The notes: a model not told the origin generated them from the sequence alone. A DNA stretch of 64,000 nucleotides from Streptomyces sp. f51 (GCF_037940415.1 NZ_CP149798.1:62001-126000); one strand, 5' to 3'. Positions 28,725-38,442 are shown, counted from the stretch's first letter. Numbers and translations: made by a program.

Positions 28725-29459
28725 ATGGACGAAGGATCGAACGACACCGAGAGCCGGCTCGTCAGGATCGAGCGGCTCCTGGAGTCCGGTGGGCACGAGG
28801 TGGCGCCCGCCTGGCGGAGGGCGACGCACGGTGAGCCGCGCTGGGCGGTGACCATCGTGACCCTGGCGGCGGTCGCCCTCCAGCTGAAACTGCCCGAGCA
28901 TCTGACGCTGCTGCCGTTCGGGGTGCTGCCGGGCCTGGAGGTGGTCCTGCTCATAGGTCTCGTCGCCGCCAACCCCCGCCGGGTCGAGCCCCGGAACAAG
29001 CGGCTGCGCTCACTGGGCCTGACGCTGATCGGGCTGATCAGCCTCGCCAACGGCTGGGCCGCCGCCCAGCTGGTGCGCGGCCTCGTGCACGGCACCGAGG
29101 CGTCGGGGGCCGCGAATCTGCTGCTGACCGGCGGCAACATCTGGCTGACGAATGTCATCGTGTTCGCCCTGTGGTACTGGGAGTTGGACCGGGGCGGACC
29201 GGCGAACCGGATGATGGGCCACCGGCAGTTCGCCGACTTCCTCTTCGTCCAGATGCAAAGCCCCGAGTCCGCCCGGCCGGACTGGGAGCCGGCGTTCCTC
29301 GACTACCTGTATCTGTCCTTCACCAACTCCACCGCGTTCAGCCCGACCGACGTGATGCCGCTGTCCCGCTGGGCCAAGATGCTGATGATGGTCCAGTCCA
29401 CGGTGTCCCTGATGACGGTCGTCCTGGTGGTGGCCCGCGCGGTCAATATCCTGAAGTGA
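28725..29459 (+). CDS. Membrane protein, potassium-channel-like/DUF1345-like
   Basis: A 244-residue protein with about five to six membrane segments (about 40-57, 62-80, 95-113, 130-148, 190-200, 218-238). The stretch YLYLSFTNSTAFSPTDVMPLSRWAKMLMMVQS and the final VVARAVNIL recall the pore-to-helix segment of channel-like DUF1345 proteins. The N-terminal 35 residues are polar. No ribosome site is seen before the ATG, so the transcript may be leaderless. Function unknown. Confidence 0.7.
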   Translation: MDEGSNDTESRLVRIERLLESGGHEVAPAWRRATHGEPRWAVTIVTLAAVALQLKLPEHLTLLPFGVLPGLEVVLLIGLVAANPRRVEPRNKRLRSLGLTLIGLISLANGWAAAQLVRGLVHGTEASGAANLLLTGGNIWLTNVIVFALWYWELDRGGPANRMMGHRQFADFLFVQMQSPESARPDWEPAFLDYLYLSFTNSTAFSPTDVMPLSRWAKMLMMVQSTVSLMTVVLVVARAVNILK

Positions 29460-29545
29460 CCGCGCCGTCCACGACCCGGACGCGCCGGCAACAAGATGCC
29501 CACGACATCTAGTGTGCGAGGGGACCGATCGAGGGGAGCCGGGGC

Positions 29546-30379
29546 ATGGCCGAGGTGCGGACCGAGCCGGACGTCAGGGACAGGGAGACGGTGGTCGCGC
29601 TCCGCGATGTGAGCGTCCACCGGCACACGAACAGCCAGGTGATCCTCGCCGGGGTCGACTGGACGGTCAGGGCCGGTGAGCACTGGGCCCTGCTCGGAGC
29701 CAACGGCGCGGGCAAGACGACCCTGCTGCGGCTCCTGGGGGCCCTGATGCATCCGACCACGGGGAGCGTGGAGGTGCTCGGCTCCCGGCTCGGCCGGGTC
29801 GACGTCCGTGAGCTGCGCGCCCGGATCGGTCATGTGAGCACGGCCCAGCGGGTTCCGCAGGACCTCGACGCCCATGGAGTCGTCCTGACGGGCCACACCG
29901 GCACCGTCCAGCCGCTGTGGCGGAAGTACGACGCCGAGGTGCGCCGGCGCGCCCACGAACTGCTCGCCGAGCTGGACATCAAGGAGCTGGCCGACCGGCC
30001 GTACGGGGTCTGCTCGGGTGGTCAGCGGGCCCGCGTCCTGATCGCCAGGGCGCTGACGGCCGAGCCGGCCCTGCTGCTGCTCGACGAGCCGTTCAACGCC
30101 CTGGACCTGCCCTCCCGGGAGGACCTCGTGGAGGCCATGCAACGGCTGGCCGAGAGCCGCCCGGACCTGGCGACGGTGACGGTCACCCACCATCTGGAGG
30201 AGCTGTCCCCGGCGGTCGGCCACACCCTCCTTCTGCGCGAGGGGCGCGTCCTGGCGCAGGGGCCCGTCGAGAGCACCCTGACCGACCCCTGGATGACGAC
30301 CTGCTTCGGCCGGCACATCACCGTGGTCCGCCATGGCGGGCGATGGGCGGCCTATTCCGGCTCCCACCAGGGTAGTTGA
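29546..30379 (+). CDS. ABC-transporter ATP-binding protein, stand-alone
   Basis: A 277-residue ATPase. Walker A GANGAGKTT (about 51-59), Q-loop near STAQR, signature CSGGQRARVLIARAL (the leading Leu of LSGGQ is Cys), Walker B LLLLDEPFNALD, and H-loop VTVTHHLEEL. It resembles ModF/YlmA-type ATPases. No permease or binding protein is adjacent, so it may work with a distant partner or in a non-transport role. Confidence 0.85.
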   Translation: MAEVRTEPDVRDRETVVALRDVSVHRHTNSQVILAGVDWTVRAGEHWALLGANGAGKTTLLRLLGALMHPTTGSVEVLGSRLGRVDVRELRARIGHVSTAQRVPQDLDAHGVVLTGHTGTVQPLWRKYDAEVRRRAHELLAELDIKELADRPYGVCSGGQRARVLIARALTAEPALLLLDEPFNALDLPSREDLVEAMQRLAESRPDLATVTVTHHLEELSPAVGHTLLLREGRVLAQGPVESTLTDPWMTTCFGRHITVVRHGGRWAAYSGSHQGS

Positions 30380-30638
30380 CAGCGGTACGAAGCAACTCGC
30401 GGCGCGGGAAAGGGACATGACGGGCGCGTCTCGACGCCCAGTGAGCGTGGACGGCGTGCGCGGGCGGCGCCGGAGCGGCCCCCGCAGTGCGGTCATCCGC
30501 CGCGCGGGGCGCACCAGTTGAGGCAATGTGCCCTGTACGCGCCCCCGTCCGCACGGCGAAAATGCGCCTGTCGACGGTGATTGCGCCAAGACACCGAGTA
30601 CCCCGCCGCCAAGTCACCAGGAAAGCAGGTCGGCTGTC

Positions 30639-31361
30639 GTGCTGTTGCGTCTGCCCAAGTCCGTGTCCGAAGCACAGGAGTACCTGACCGAAGGGGCGGT
30701 TCCGATCGGCGGGGCGACCCTGGTGTGGGCCACCTGGCAACGGGACGGCTTTCCCGACCGCGCCATGTCGCTGCGCGACCTCCCCGAGGCCAACACGATC
30801 GAGCGCGAGGCCCTGGGCGCCGCCGTGGTGCTGAACCGTATAGACGACCGGGTGCCCGAGGTGCTGCGCCGGGCGGCCGCCGGCGTGGGGACCGGCGCCG
30901 TACGCCGGGCCGCCACGGTGGGCGGCAACATCGTCGGCAGCACGCTGCGTTGTCTGCTGCCCGCGGCCCTCGTCCTCGACGCCCGGGCGGTCATCCTGGA
31001 GCCTGAGGGAGTCACCGAGACCGATCTGGCCGAGGTGCTCGCCAAGCGTCAACTGCTCCTGAGCCTGCGCTGGCGCACACCGGTCACCAGCAACTACCAC
31101 AAGGCCGCCGCCGAGCCGGGCGGCGCGTCGCCGCTCGTCGTCGCCGCGGCGCTGCACGCGGAGGACGACGGCACCAACCGCTTTCGTGTCGCGGTCCGTT
31201 CCGAGGACGAGGTGTTCTTCGAGAGCGCCGTGCGCGAGGGCGAAGCGGATGGCATTCCGCGCTCGCTCTGGGACGGTTCCTTCGCTCGGCTTCCGGACAC
31301 GGCCCGGGAGCTGGTCGGCAGGCAGGTGACCGAGCTGCTGGCGCGCCCCGCCGCCGCCTAG
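30639..31361 (+). CDS. FAD-binding domain protein of the molybdopterin dehydrogenase family, stand-alone
   Basis: A 240-residue protein matching the FAD-binding subunit (CoxM/XdhB-like). EGAVPIGGATLVW replaces the usual PIAGGT, and RRAATVGGNIVGS is the second FAD contact. It is somewhat shorter than the usual 280-residue subunit. The molybdenum-cofactor and iron-sulfur subunits that normally accompany it are absent nearby. The GTG at 30639 follows AGGAAAGCAGG. It may serve a different flavin role, as seen for orphan copies in secondary-metabolite contexts, or supply a distant complex. Confidence 0.75.
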   Translation: MLLRLPKSVSEAQEYLTEGAVPIGGATLVWATWQRDGFPDRAMSLRDLPEANTIEREALGAAVVLNRIDDRVPEVLRRAAAGVGTGAVRRAATVGGNIVGSTLRCLLPAALVLDARAVILEPEGVTETDLAEVLAKRQLLLSLRWRTPVTSNYHKAAAEPGGASPLVVAAALHAEDDGTNRFRVAVRSEDEVFFESAVREGEADGIPRSLWDGSFARLPDTARELVGRQVTELLARPAAA

Positions 31362-31465
31362 TCCGCGCGCGTCCCAGCGCCGCGTAGTCCGCGCGTCCCG
31401 CCGCCGCGCAGCCCCGCAGGCCAGTCCGCGCGGGCCCCGCCTCCGTGCGGTCCGCGCGGGCCCCG
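31350..31465. repeat. GTCCGCGCG repeat cluster at the 3' end of the FAD-domain gene
   Basis: GTCCGCGCG occurs at 31361, 31387, 31424 and 31450 with spacings of 26, 37 and 26 bases. The flanking GC-rich sequence is also partly repeated. The first copy overlaps the stop codon of the FAD-domain gene. Confidence 0.8.
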
Positions 31466-31792
31466 TCGTCCGGGCAGCCGCCCCAGGTCCAGAAGCGCGG
31501 GCCCGGAATGGGCGGGCCCGGAAATTCAACAGCGGCCGGACCGTCAAGCGGATCCGGGAACACCGACGGCGGCGCGCTCACCCCCGGTGGGCCGCCGCCC
31601 CGGCTGCTCCGACGCGTTGACCTGCTCGTTCACCGGGATCGGAGTCGAGCCGACACATCCGTACACGACCCCAAGAGACCGGCAGCAGCACCCCGGCCCT
31701 AATTCATCGACATGGAAGTCACACGGCGGACTCCCGACTCTGGATCCAGGCACCGGGAACCTCCCGGACCGCTCGGACGAAGGACGGAGCCC
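31362..31792. other. Gene-free region upstream of the MFS gene
   Basis: This 431-base gap contains the repeat cluster and then a less GC-rich stretch around 31695-31725 that probably holds the promoter of the MFS gene. The ribosome site GAAGGACGGAG lies just before 31793. No credible reading frame was found. Confidence 0.5.
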
Positions 31793-33355
31793 ATGCCCTC
31801 CACGCGCGCCCCCGCCGCCGGTCCCGTACCGGCCGCACGTCACAACCTGGTCCTGGTGGTCACCTGCCTGGCACTCGGCACGGTGGTCGCCGCCATGGCG
31901 TCGCTCAATGTGGCGCTGCCCGATCTCGCCCGCGAGACCCACGCCACGCAGACCCAGCTGTCCTGGGTCATCGACGCCTACAGCCTGGTCTTCGCCTCCC
32001 TGCTGTTGCCGGCCGGCGCCCTGGGTGACCGCTTCGGCCGCAGGCGCGCCCTGCTCGCGGGCCTGACGATCTTCGGCGCCGGATCCGCGGCCGCCGCGCT
32101 CACCACCGAGCCCTCCACGCTGATCGCCCTGCGGGGCGTCCTCGGGGTCGGCGCGGCCCTGGTCATGCCGGCCACGCTGTCGACCATCACCAGCACCTTC
32201 CCGCGCGCCCAGCGGGCCCGGGCCGTGAGCGTCTGGGCGGCGGTCGCCGGAGCCAGCGCCCTGGTGGGCCTGTTCGCCTCCGGTGCCCTGCTGGAGGGCT
32301 GGTCATGGCGCTCGGTGTTCCTGCTGAACGTCGCCCTGGCCCTGGTCGCCCTCGTCGGGACGCTGCTGTTCGTGCCGGAGTCGGCGGAACCGCGGCAGCC
32401 GCGGCTCGACGTCGGCGGCGCGCTCCTCGCCGTCGCGGGTCTGGTCACCCTGGTCTACTCGGTCATCGAGGCCCCGACCCGCGGGTGGGCCGACCCGGTC
32501 ACCCTCGCCGGCATCGGTCTCGGACTCGCCGTCCTGACGGGATTCGTCCTCTTCGAACTGCGCCGCGAGAACCCGCTCCTCGACCCCCGGCTGTTCCGCA
32601 ACCGCCACTTCTCCGCGGGCTCCCTGTCGATCATGCTTCAGTTCTTCGTGTTCTTCGGGTTCGTCTTCGTCATGATGCAGTACCTGCAACTGGTGCGGGG
32701 CGACAGCGCCTTGATGGCGGCCACCTCCATGCTGCCCATGGCCCTCACGATGGTGCCGGTCTCCCGTGCCGCGCCCGTGCTGGTCGGCCGGTTCGGCTTC
32801 CGCGGGCCCTGGGTGGCCGGTCTCGCCGGTGTCGCGGCGGGCATGGGGATCCTCTCGCGGCTCGACGCGTCGAGCCCGTACTGGCTGATCGCCGCCGGTC
32901 TCGTGCCGCTGGGCGCCGGGATGGGTCTGGCCATGACACCGGCCACGACGGCCATCACGGACGCCCTGCCGCGCTCGCTCCAGAACGTCGGTTCGGCCAT
33001 GAACGACCTGGCGCGCGAACTCGGCGGCGCCCTCGGGATCGCCGTTCTCGGCAGCCTGCTGAGCGCCGCCTACCGCGACCACCTGAGTCTGCCCGGACTG
33101 CCGCAGCAGGTCGCGGACGCGGCCCGCTCCTCCCTGGCCGCCGCCCACGCCATCGGCGGCCCGGTCTCCGGCCGGGCGACGACCGCCTTCGTCGACGGCA
33201 TGCACCTGGCGCTCCTCGGCGCGGCCTCGGCCGCCGTACTCGCCGCCGTCGCCGTCGCGGCCCTGCTGCGTTCGGCCCCGCGGCCGGAGGCACCCGCCGA
33301 GGACCAGGACGTGCCGGAGGCGGCCGACACGCGGAAGCAGCCCTCGTACCGCTGA
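31793..33355 (+). CDS. MFS drug efflux transporter, DHA2 (14-helix) type
   Basis: A 520-residue membrane protein with about 14 hydrophobic helices. Helix 1 region NLVLVVTCLALGTVVAAM followed by NVALPDL, loop 2-3 GALGDRFGRRRALL, and the proton-coupled exporter motif C region GASALVGLFASGALLEGWSWRSVF. ATG 31793 has a good ribosome site. It probably expels toxic compounds. A TetR regulator is convergent downstream and may control it. Confidence 0.87.
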   Translation: MPSTRAPAAGPVPAARHNLVLVVTCLALGTVVAAMASLNVALPDLARETHATQTQLSWVIDAYSLVFASLLLPAGALGDRFGRRRALLAGLTIFGAGSAAAALTTEPSTLIALRGVLGVGAALVMPATLSTITSTFPRAQRARAVSVWAAVAGASALVGLFASGALLEGWSWRSVFLLNVALALVALVGTLLFVPESAEPRQPRLDVGGALLAVAGLVTLVYSVIEAPTRGWADPVTLAGIGLGLAVLTGFVLFELRRENPLLDPRLFRNRHFSAGSLSIMLQFFVFFGFVFVMMQYLQLVRGDSALMAATSMLPMALTMVPVSRAAPVLVGRFGFRGPWVAGLAGVAAGMGILSRLDASSPYWLIAAGLVPLGAGMGLAMTPATTAITDALPRSLQNVGSAMNDLARELGGALGIAVLGSLLSAAYRDHLSLPGLPQQVADAARSSLAAAHAIGGPVSGRATTAFVDGMHLALLGAASAAVLAAVAVAALLRSAPRPEAPAEDQDVPEAADTRKQPSYR

Positions 33356-33495
33356 AGAGCGCCACGACACCCCGGACCGGCACCTCGCCCGCGCGAGGCG
33401 CCGGTCCTCGGTACGTGGCGCGGGCCAGCGGCACACGACCGGGGTTCCGCCGCGTGGCAGCCCGCCCCGCGGGCGGCAAGGAGCGGACCGGCGGA

Positions 33496-34146
33496 TCAGG
33501 GGCGCGGTGCCGTACGCCCCATCGGCCGGGTGGTCCGCACCGGCCGTCCGGGTCCGCGCAGGGCCAGCCGCAGATGCGGGCTCACATGGCGGACCACGTC
33601 GTCGTCCGTCATGGAGACGATCGGCTCCAGGCGGAGCAGATAGCGGCCGGTGATCAGTCCGGCGACCACGGTGGTGAACGCGGCGGCCCGCTGCCGGGCG
33701 TCCCGTCCGGGCACCAGGCCCGCGATCCGCTCGACGATCTCGCGCTCGACGGCCTCCTTCACCAGCGAGCCGAGCGAGTCGTCGTCGATCGCGGTCTTCA
33801 GCATCGCGATCAGGGGCGGACCGGTCACGGGGTCGTCCCAGACGGCGAGCACTTGGCGGACGACCCGTTCGGGGAGCGTGGTGAGGTCGCCCTCCTCGAC
33901 GGCCCGCGCGAGGAGTTCGGCCGGGTTGGCGCCCAGCGCCAGCGCGGCGCCGAACAGCCCCTTCTTGGAGCCGAAGTAATAGCTGATCAGGGCGAGGTCG
34001 ACCTCGGCCTCCGCGGCGACGGAACGCAGGGTCACGGCGTGATAGCCGTCCTCCAGGAAGCGGCGCCGGGCGACGTCCAGGATGGCGGCCCGGGTGTCGG
34101 GGCTTCCCCGCCTGCGGCCGCGCTGCGCGCCCCGGTTATTCATCAC
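33496..34146 (-). CDS. TetR-family regulator
   Basis: A 216-residue repressor with HTH TRAAILDVARRRFLEDGY and then VAAEAEVDLALISYYFGSKKGLF near 17-62. The C-terminal ligand-binding domain is of the TetR_C_7/33-like type. GTG (34146) and ATG (34143) are adjacent. A TAGAAT -10 (34153-34158, minus strand) ends about six bases before the GTG, so the message may be leaderless and start at GTG. Convergent with the MFS gene. Confidence 0.87.
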   Translation of the reverse strand: MMNNRGAQRGRRRGSPDTRAAILDVARRRFLEDGYHAVTLRSVAAEAEVDLALISYYFGSKKGLFGAALALGANPAELLARAVEEGDLTTLPERVVRQVLAVWDDPVTGPPLIAMLKTAIDDDSLGSLVKEAVEREIVERIAGLVPGRDARQRAAAFTTVVAGLITGRYLLRLEPIVSMTDDDVVRHVSPHLRLALRGPGRPVRTTRPMGRTAPRP

Positions 34147-34419
34147 GGACGAATTCTACGGCGCCGACGGGGACGGCCGCCGAGCGCCGGGGCGTCGCTC
34201 CACTCGCCGGAGCGTCGCCCTGCGTCCTGACGCGCGACCCTGCGTTCCGACAGATCGCGCTGTGTCCTGATACGTCACTCCGCGTGCCGTTGTCGGCCGG
34301 TTCTCACGAAATGGCATCGTTAATCCGTATGAGTGGTACATCACACACCGAGGCCGTAGCGTCGAGGCAGAGCCGACACGCTGACGGCCCCATGACAGAG
34401 CGTCCCGCACGGAGCTGAT

Positions 34420-34875
34420 ATGCGCACAAACTCGATCCGGACCGCGTTCACCGTTCTCGCGGCCGCGGCGCTCGCAGCGGTGATGGGTACCGCTTCCGCA
34501 GCCCCCGCCTCCTCGCACCCCGTGAAGCAGCGGCAGACGACCCCCGTACTGGTGGACTGCCTCTGGCACCCGGATGTGCGCCCCGCCGACTTCATCCTGG
34601 CCTGCGGCGACGGCAACAGCCGTCTCACCTCGCTCGACTGGTCGCACTGGAACCAGCGTTCCGCCGTCGCCGAGGGCGTCAACATGGTGAACGACTGCAA
34701 GCCGTACTGCGCGGCCGGCAAGTTCCACTCGTACCCGGTCGTCGTCGTGCTGGACCAGCCGCAGCAGTGGAAGAAGCAGCCGCAGGTCCAGCACTACACG
34801 CGGATGACGCTGATCTACACCCACGACCACCCGGACGGCTACGCACAGAAGGTCAGCTACCCGCTGTGGAACTGA
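34420..34875 (+). CDS. Secreted hypothetical protein with four cysteines
   Basis: A 151-residue protein with a clear signal peptide (basic MRTNSIRTAFTVLAAAALAA, cleavage near ASA-APA about 27). The mature part has cysteines in VDCLWHP, ILACGDG, NDCKPYC; these likely form disulfides. The motif SLDWSHWNQ followed by AVAEGVN recurs in small streptomycete exported proteins. No known enzymatic motif. Preceded by a monocistronic promoter region. Confidence 0.75.
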   Translation: MRTNSIRTAFTVLAAAALAAVMGTASAAPASSHPVKQRQTTPVLVDCLWHPDVRPADFILACGDGNSRLTSLDWSHWNQRSAVAEGVNMVNDCKPYCAAGKFHSYPVVVVLDQPQQWKKQPQVQHYTRMTLIYTHDHPDGYAQKVSYPLWN

Positions 34876-35018
34876 CGCCCGCCGCTCGCCGGCCCGGTAC
34901 GGCGCGCTGACGGTGCCCCCGGGAGGTCATTCCGGGGGCACCGAGCGCCGGCACCGGCGCGGGACTCGCCGACGGTGGACACCGTGCGGAACCCCGTCGC
35001 CACAGAAACAGGTACAAA

Positions 35019-36221
35019 ATGGGGCATGTGGGTATCCGGCGCATGTCAGTGGACCGTCTCGTGGAGCAACCGTCGGGCCGCGGTCTGGTGGCGATCCCGC
35101 TCGCGCTGATCGTCGTGATCACCGTGGTGGACATCCGCTCCCCCACCGACGTCCACCTGGGCCCGCTGCTCGTCATCGCCCCGACCCTGACGGCCTCGCT
35201 CGCCGGCCCCGCCCTGACCGCGCTGGTCGGTCTGCTCGCCATCGCGGCCCAGATGATCATCGGTGTCCTGCACGGCGGACTCGGCACCACCAATCACATC
35301 GCGCAGCTCATCGCCCTGGCCGTACTCACCGCGCTGGTGGTGTTCGTGTGTCATGTACGGGAGCGGCGCGCCCGGGAGCTGGTGCGGGCGCGCTCGATCG
35401 CCGAGACCGCGCAACGGGTGCTGCTGCGGCCCCCACCGCGCCGGATCGGCCCGCTGCGGGTGGCCTGGCTGTATCTGGCCGCCGAGGACGACACCCAGAT
35501 CGGCGGTGACCTGTTCGCGGTCACCCGGGCCGCCGGGGCGTCCACCCGCGTGATCATCGGGGACGTACGGGGCAAGGGCCTCGCCGCCATCGGCGAGGCC
35601 TCGGTGGTCCTCGGCGCGTTCCGCGAGGGCGCCCACCGGTACGCCACCCTGCCCGAACTGACGGCGGTCCTGGAGGTGAGCGTGTGCCGGGACCTGGACG
35701 AGGTGGCCGACACCGAGCACGATCCGGGCGAGCACTTCGTCACGGCGCTGGTCCTCGACATCCCGGACGACGGCACGCAGGTCGAAATGATCAACTGCGG
35801 TCATCCGCCGCCCCTCCTCCTGCGGGATCGCCGGGTCGGCGTCCTGCACGCACGGCACCCGGTGCCCCCGCTGGGCATGTGCGAGCTGCCCGCCTCCAGC
35901 CACCGCACCGACCCGTTCTCCTTCGAGCCCGGCGACTTCCTGCTGCTGTACACGGACGGGGTGATCGAGGCCCGCTCCCCCGACGGCACCTTCTATCCCC
36001 TGGCCGAGCGGGTCGCCGGCTTCAGCGCCTCCAACCCCGACGTCCTGCTGCGGCAGATCCACGACGACCTCGTCCGGCACATCGGCGACCTGCCGGGCGA
36101 CGACGCCGCTTTCCTGATCATCGAGCGCACCGGCGCACACCACCTCCACCTCCCCCACCGTCCCGTGGACGGCCATCACCGGCTCCCCACCGACGGTTCG
36201 CCGCCCGCCGCGCCCCGCTGA
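35019..36221 (+). CDS. Membrane-anchored SpoIIE-type PP2C protein phosphatase
   Basis: A 400-residue protein. Three or four N-terminal membrane helices (about 25-110) are followed by a short coiled linker and a PP2C domain of the RsbU/SpoIIE type (about 140-370): QIGGDLFAV, IIGDVRGKGLAAI, INCGHPPPLLL, LLLYTDGVIEAR and GDDAAFLII supply the metal-binding aspartates. It should dephosphorylate an anti-sigma antagonist or similar. In-frame GTG (35028) and ATG (35043) are alternative starts. Confidence 0.85.
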   Translation: MGHVGIRRMSVDRLVEQPSGRGLVAIPLALIVVITVVDIRSPTDVHLGPLLVIAPTLTASLAGPALTALVGLLAIAAQMIIGVLHGGLGTTNHIAQLIALAVLTALVVFVCHVRERRARELVRARSIAETAQRVLLRPPPRRIGPLRVAWLYLAAEDDTQIGGDLFAVTRAAGASTRVIIGDVRGKGLAAIGEASVVLGAFREGAHRYATLPELTAVLEVSVCRDLDEVADTEHDPGEHFVTALVLDIPDDGTQVEMINCGHPPPLLLRDRRVGVLHARHPVPPLGMCELPASSHRTDPFSFEPGDFLLLYTDGVIEARSPDGTFYPLAERVAGFSASNPDVLLRQIHDDLVRHIGDLPGDDAAFLIIERTGAHHLHLPHRPVDGHHRLPTDGSPPAAPR

Positions 36222-36302
36222 CGCCCGAGTAGCAGGCGGGTGGCCCCGGGGCCACGATGGGAGAGATCGACTCGACCCAGGGGGCTCGTACAGGGAGGCT
36301 CC

Positions 36303-37955
36303 GTGGCGCACACCTTCGGAACCGATATCGTGGTGGCGGGTGCGGGCCCGGTGGGTCTGACCGCGGCGGCGGCACTGCGCGGACGCGGGGTCCGCTGCCG
36401 GATCGTGGACCGCCTTCCGGCCCGGCTCCCGTACGCGAAGGCGGTGGGCGTCCAGCCGCGCACGCTGGAGATCTGGGACCACATGGGGCTCACCCGCACG
36501 GTGCTGGAGGCGGCCGTGCCGATGTACGGGCAGCTGGCCTACGTCAACGGCGCCGAGCAGGCCCGGATCGACCTCGTCCTGCCGCCCGACGTCCCGTACG
36601 GATTCGCCGCGTTGCCGCAGTACGAGACCGAGCGCATCCTCGAAGCGCATCTGGCGCGGTTCGGGACCGGGATCGAACGGGGCAGGGAACTGGTCTCGTT
36701 CGGCCAGGACCCCGACGGGGTGACGGTCGCCCTGCGGTCGGCGTCCGGGGCCGAGGAAGAGGTCAGGGCGCGCTATCTGGTGGGCTGCGACGGCGCGCAC
36801 AGCCTCGTACGCAAGCAGTTGGGGCTTTCCTTCGAGGGGAGCGCGTTCCCGGAGGAGTACATGCTCGGGGACGTCGAGGTGGACTGGGACATGCCGCCCG
36901 GCTACGGCGTCCGCGCCATGCACAAGAACGCCGACGGCGCCGTGGACGACCTGCTGGTGTGCATCCCGCTGCCCGGCCCGAACCGGTACCGCATGTCGAT
37001 GACGGTCCCGCCCGAACTCTCCGCCGCGGGCAAAGGGGACGGACCGGGTGAGCCGGGGGACGGCGTCGTCCACGGTCTGGAGGCCGGCCACGGGCCCGCG
37101 CTCGCCGACATCCAGGCGGTCATCGACCGGCTGTCCCCCCGGCCCACGACCGCCTCCCGTCTGCGCTGGTCATCGGTCTTCCGCATCAGCCACCGGATCG
37201 TCGACCGCTACGGCGACGGCCGGGTCTTCGTGGCGGGCGACGCGGCGCACATCCACCCGCCGACCGGCGCCCAGGGCATGAACACCGGCATCCAGGACGC
37301 CTGGAACCTGGCGTGGAAGCTGGCCCTCGCCATCGAGGGCGGCGCCGACGACGGTCTGGCGCGGAGCTACGACGCCGAGCGCAGGCCCGTGGGCGAGGAG
37401 GTCGTCCAGCGCACGGTCCGCCACGCGACCCAGGGTATTCAGGCCGACCCCGCCGACCCGGCGACGCTCCTGCTGCGCGAGGCCCAGCTCCTCGTCGGCT
37501 ATCGCGGCAGCCCGTTGGTGGGCCCGGCCTCGGAGGGGCCCGGACCCCAGCCGGGCGACCGCGCGCCCGACTGCGCCGGCCTCGCGGCGCACATCGCGGC
37601 CTTCCCGCTGCGGCTGTACGACCTCCTGCGCGACCGCGGGCACACGCTGCTGGTGTACGGGGACGGCGAGGCGCGGGGCGGTCAACTCGCCGAAGCGGCC
37701 GCCGAGTTCTCCGGGGGACGGGTCGGCACCTGCGTGATCCGGCCCTCCGGCACCGCCCTGGAGACCTCGTTCCCGCCCGTGTACGTCGACACGCTCGGCG
37801 CATTCGCCCGCCTCTACGGGGTCTCCGACGAACCGGTCGCCTTCCTGGTCCGCCCCGACGGCTACATCGGCGCCCGGCTCTCCCCGCCGACGTCCGCACA
37901 GCTGACGGCGCAGCTCGCGCGCACCTTCGCCCCGGCGGACTCCGTCACCGGGTGA
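36303..37955 (+). CDS. FAD-dependent aromatic monooxygenase (PHBH/pentachlorophenol type)
   Basis: A 550-residue flavoprotein hydroxylase. FAD GAGPVGLTAAAAL near 10-22, the DG motif YLVGCDGAHSLVRKQLG near 155-170, and the GD motif VFVAGDAAHIHPPTGAQGMNTGIQDAWNLAWKL (about 300-330). A C-terminal thioredoxin-like domain (about 400-540) is typical of the phenol hydroxylase/PgaE group acting on phenols or polyketides. GTG at 36303 follows AGGGAGG. No aromatic pathway or polyketide genes adjoin it. Confidence 0.85.
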   Translation: MAHTFGTDIVVAGAGPVGLTAAAALRGRGVRCRIVDRLPARLPYAKAVGVQPRTLEIWDHMGLTRTVLEAAVPMYGQLAYVNGAEQARIDLVLPPDVPYGFAALPQYETERILEAHLARFGTGIERGRELVSFGQDPDGVTVALRSASGAEEEVRARYLVGCDGAHSLVRKQLGLSFEGSAFPEEYMLGDVEVDWDMPPGYGVRAMHKNADGAVDDLLVCIPLPGPNRYRMSMTVPPELSAAGKGDGPGEPGDGVVHGLEAGHGPALADIQAVIDRLSPRPTTASRLRWSSVFRISHRIVDRYGDGRVFVAGDAAHIHPPTGAQGMNTGIQDAWNLAWKLALAIEGGADDGLARSYDAERRPVGEEVVQRTVRHATQGIQADPADPATLLLREAQLLVGYRGSPLVGPASEGPGPQPGDRAPDCAGLAAHIAAFPLRLYDLLRDRGHTLLVYGDGEARGGQLAEAAAEFSGGRVGTCVIRPSGTALETSFPPVYVDTLGAFARLYGVSDEPVAFLVRPDGYIGARLSPPTSAQLTAQLARTFAPADSVTG

Positions 37956-37989
37956 CGGCGCAGGCCCGTTCCCGCCTCAACAGCCTTTC

Positions 37990-38442
37990 TCAGTCCATCA
38001 GTCGGGCCGCGAGGGCGGCGCCGAGTTCCCAGCACGCCTCGATGTCGCTCTTGCCCGGCTCGCCGGTCACCCGCACCGCCTCGGCCGCGCGGCGCCAACC
38101 GAGGCCGGTCGTCACGGAGTCGATGCCGCGCACGGCTCCCATGACGTCGTTCCCGCCGTGGACGTAGTAGCCGAACGGGCGTCCGGCCGTCGTGTCCAGG
38201 CAGGGGTAGTAGACCTGGTCGAAGAAGTGCTTCAGCGCCCCGGACATGTAGCCGAGGTTGGCCGGGGTGCCGAGCACGTAGCCGTCGGCGGCCAGCACGT
38301 CCGAGGCGGTGGCCTCCAGCGCCGCCCGCCGCACCACCCGGACGCCCTCGATCTCCGGCGCCGTCGCCCCGGAGAGCACGGCCTCGAACAGGGCCTGGCA
38401 GTTGGGCGACGGCGTGTGATGGACGATCAGCAGCGTAGGCAC
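37990..38442 (-). CDS. Flavodoxin-fold NAD(P)H-dependent oxidoreductase
   Basis: A 150-residue protein: LLIVHHTPSPNCQALFEAVL is the FMN phosphate-binding start, and GYVLGTPANLGYMSGALKHFFDQVYY is the flavodoxin/WrbA-like loop that contacts FMN. It probably reduces quinones or supplies reduced flavin. It is convergent with the FAD monooxygenase gene. Start is GTG at 38442, within the long antisense-open frame of adhE. Confidence 0.8.
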   Translation of the reverse strand: MPTLLIVHHTPSPNCQALFEAVLSGATAPEIEGVRVVRRAALEATASDVLAADGYVLGTPANLGYMSGALKHFFDQVYYPCLDTTAGRPFGYYVHGGNDVMGAVRGIDSVTTGLGWRRAAEAVRVTGEPGKSDIEACWELGAALAARLMD

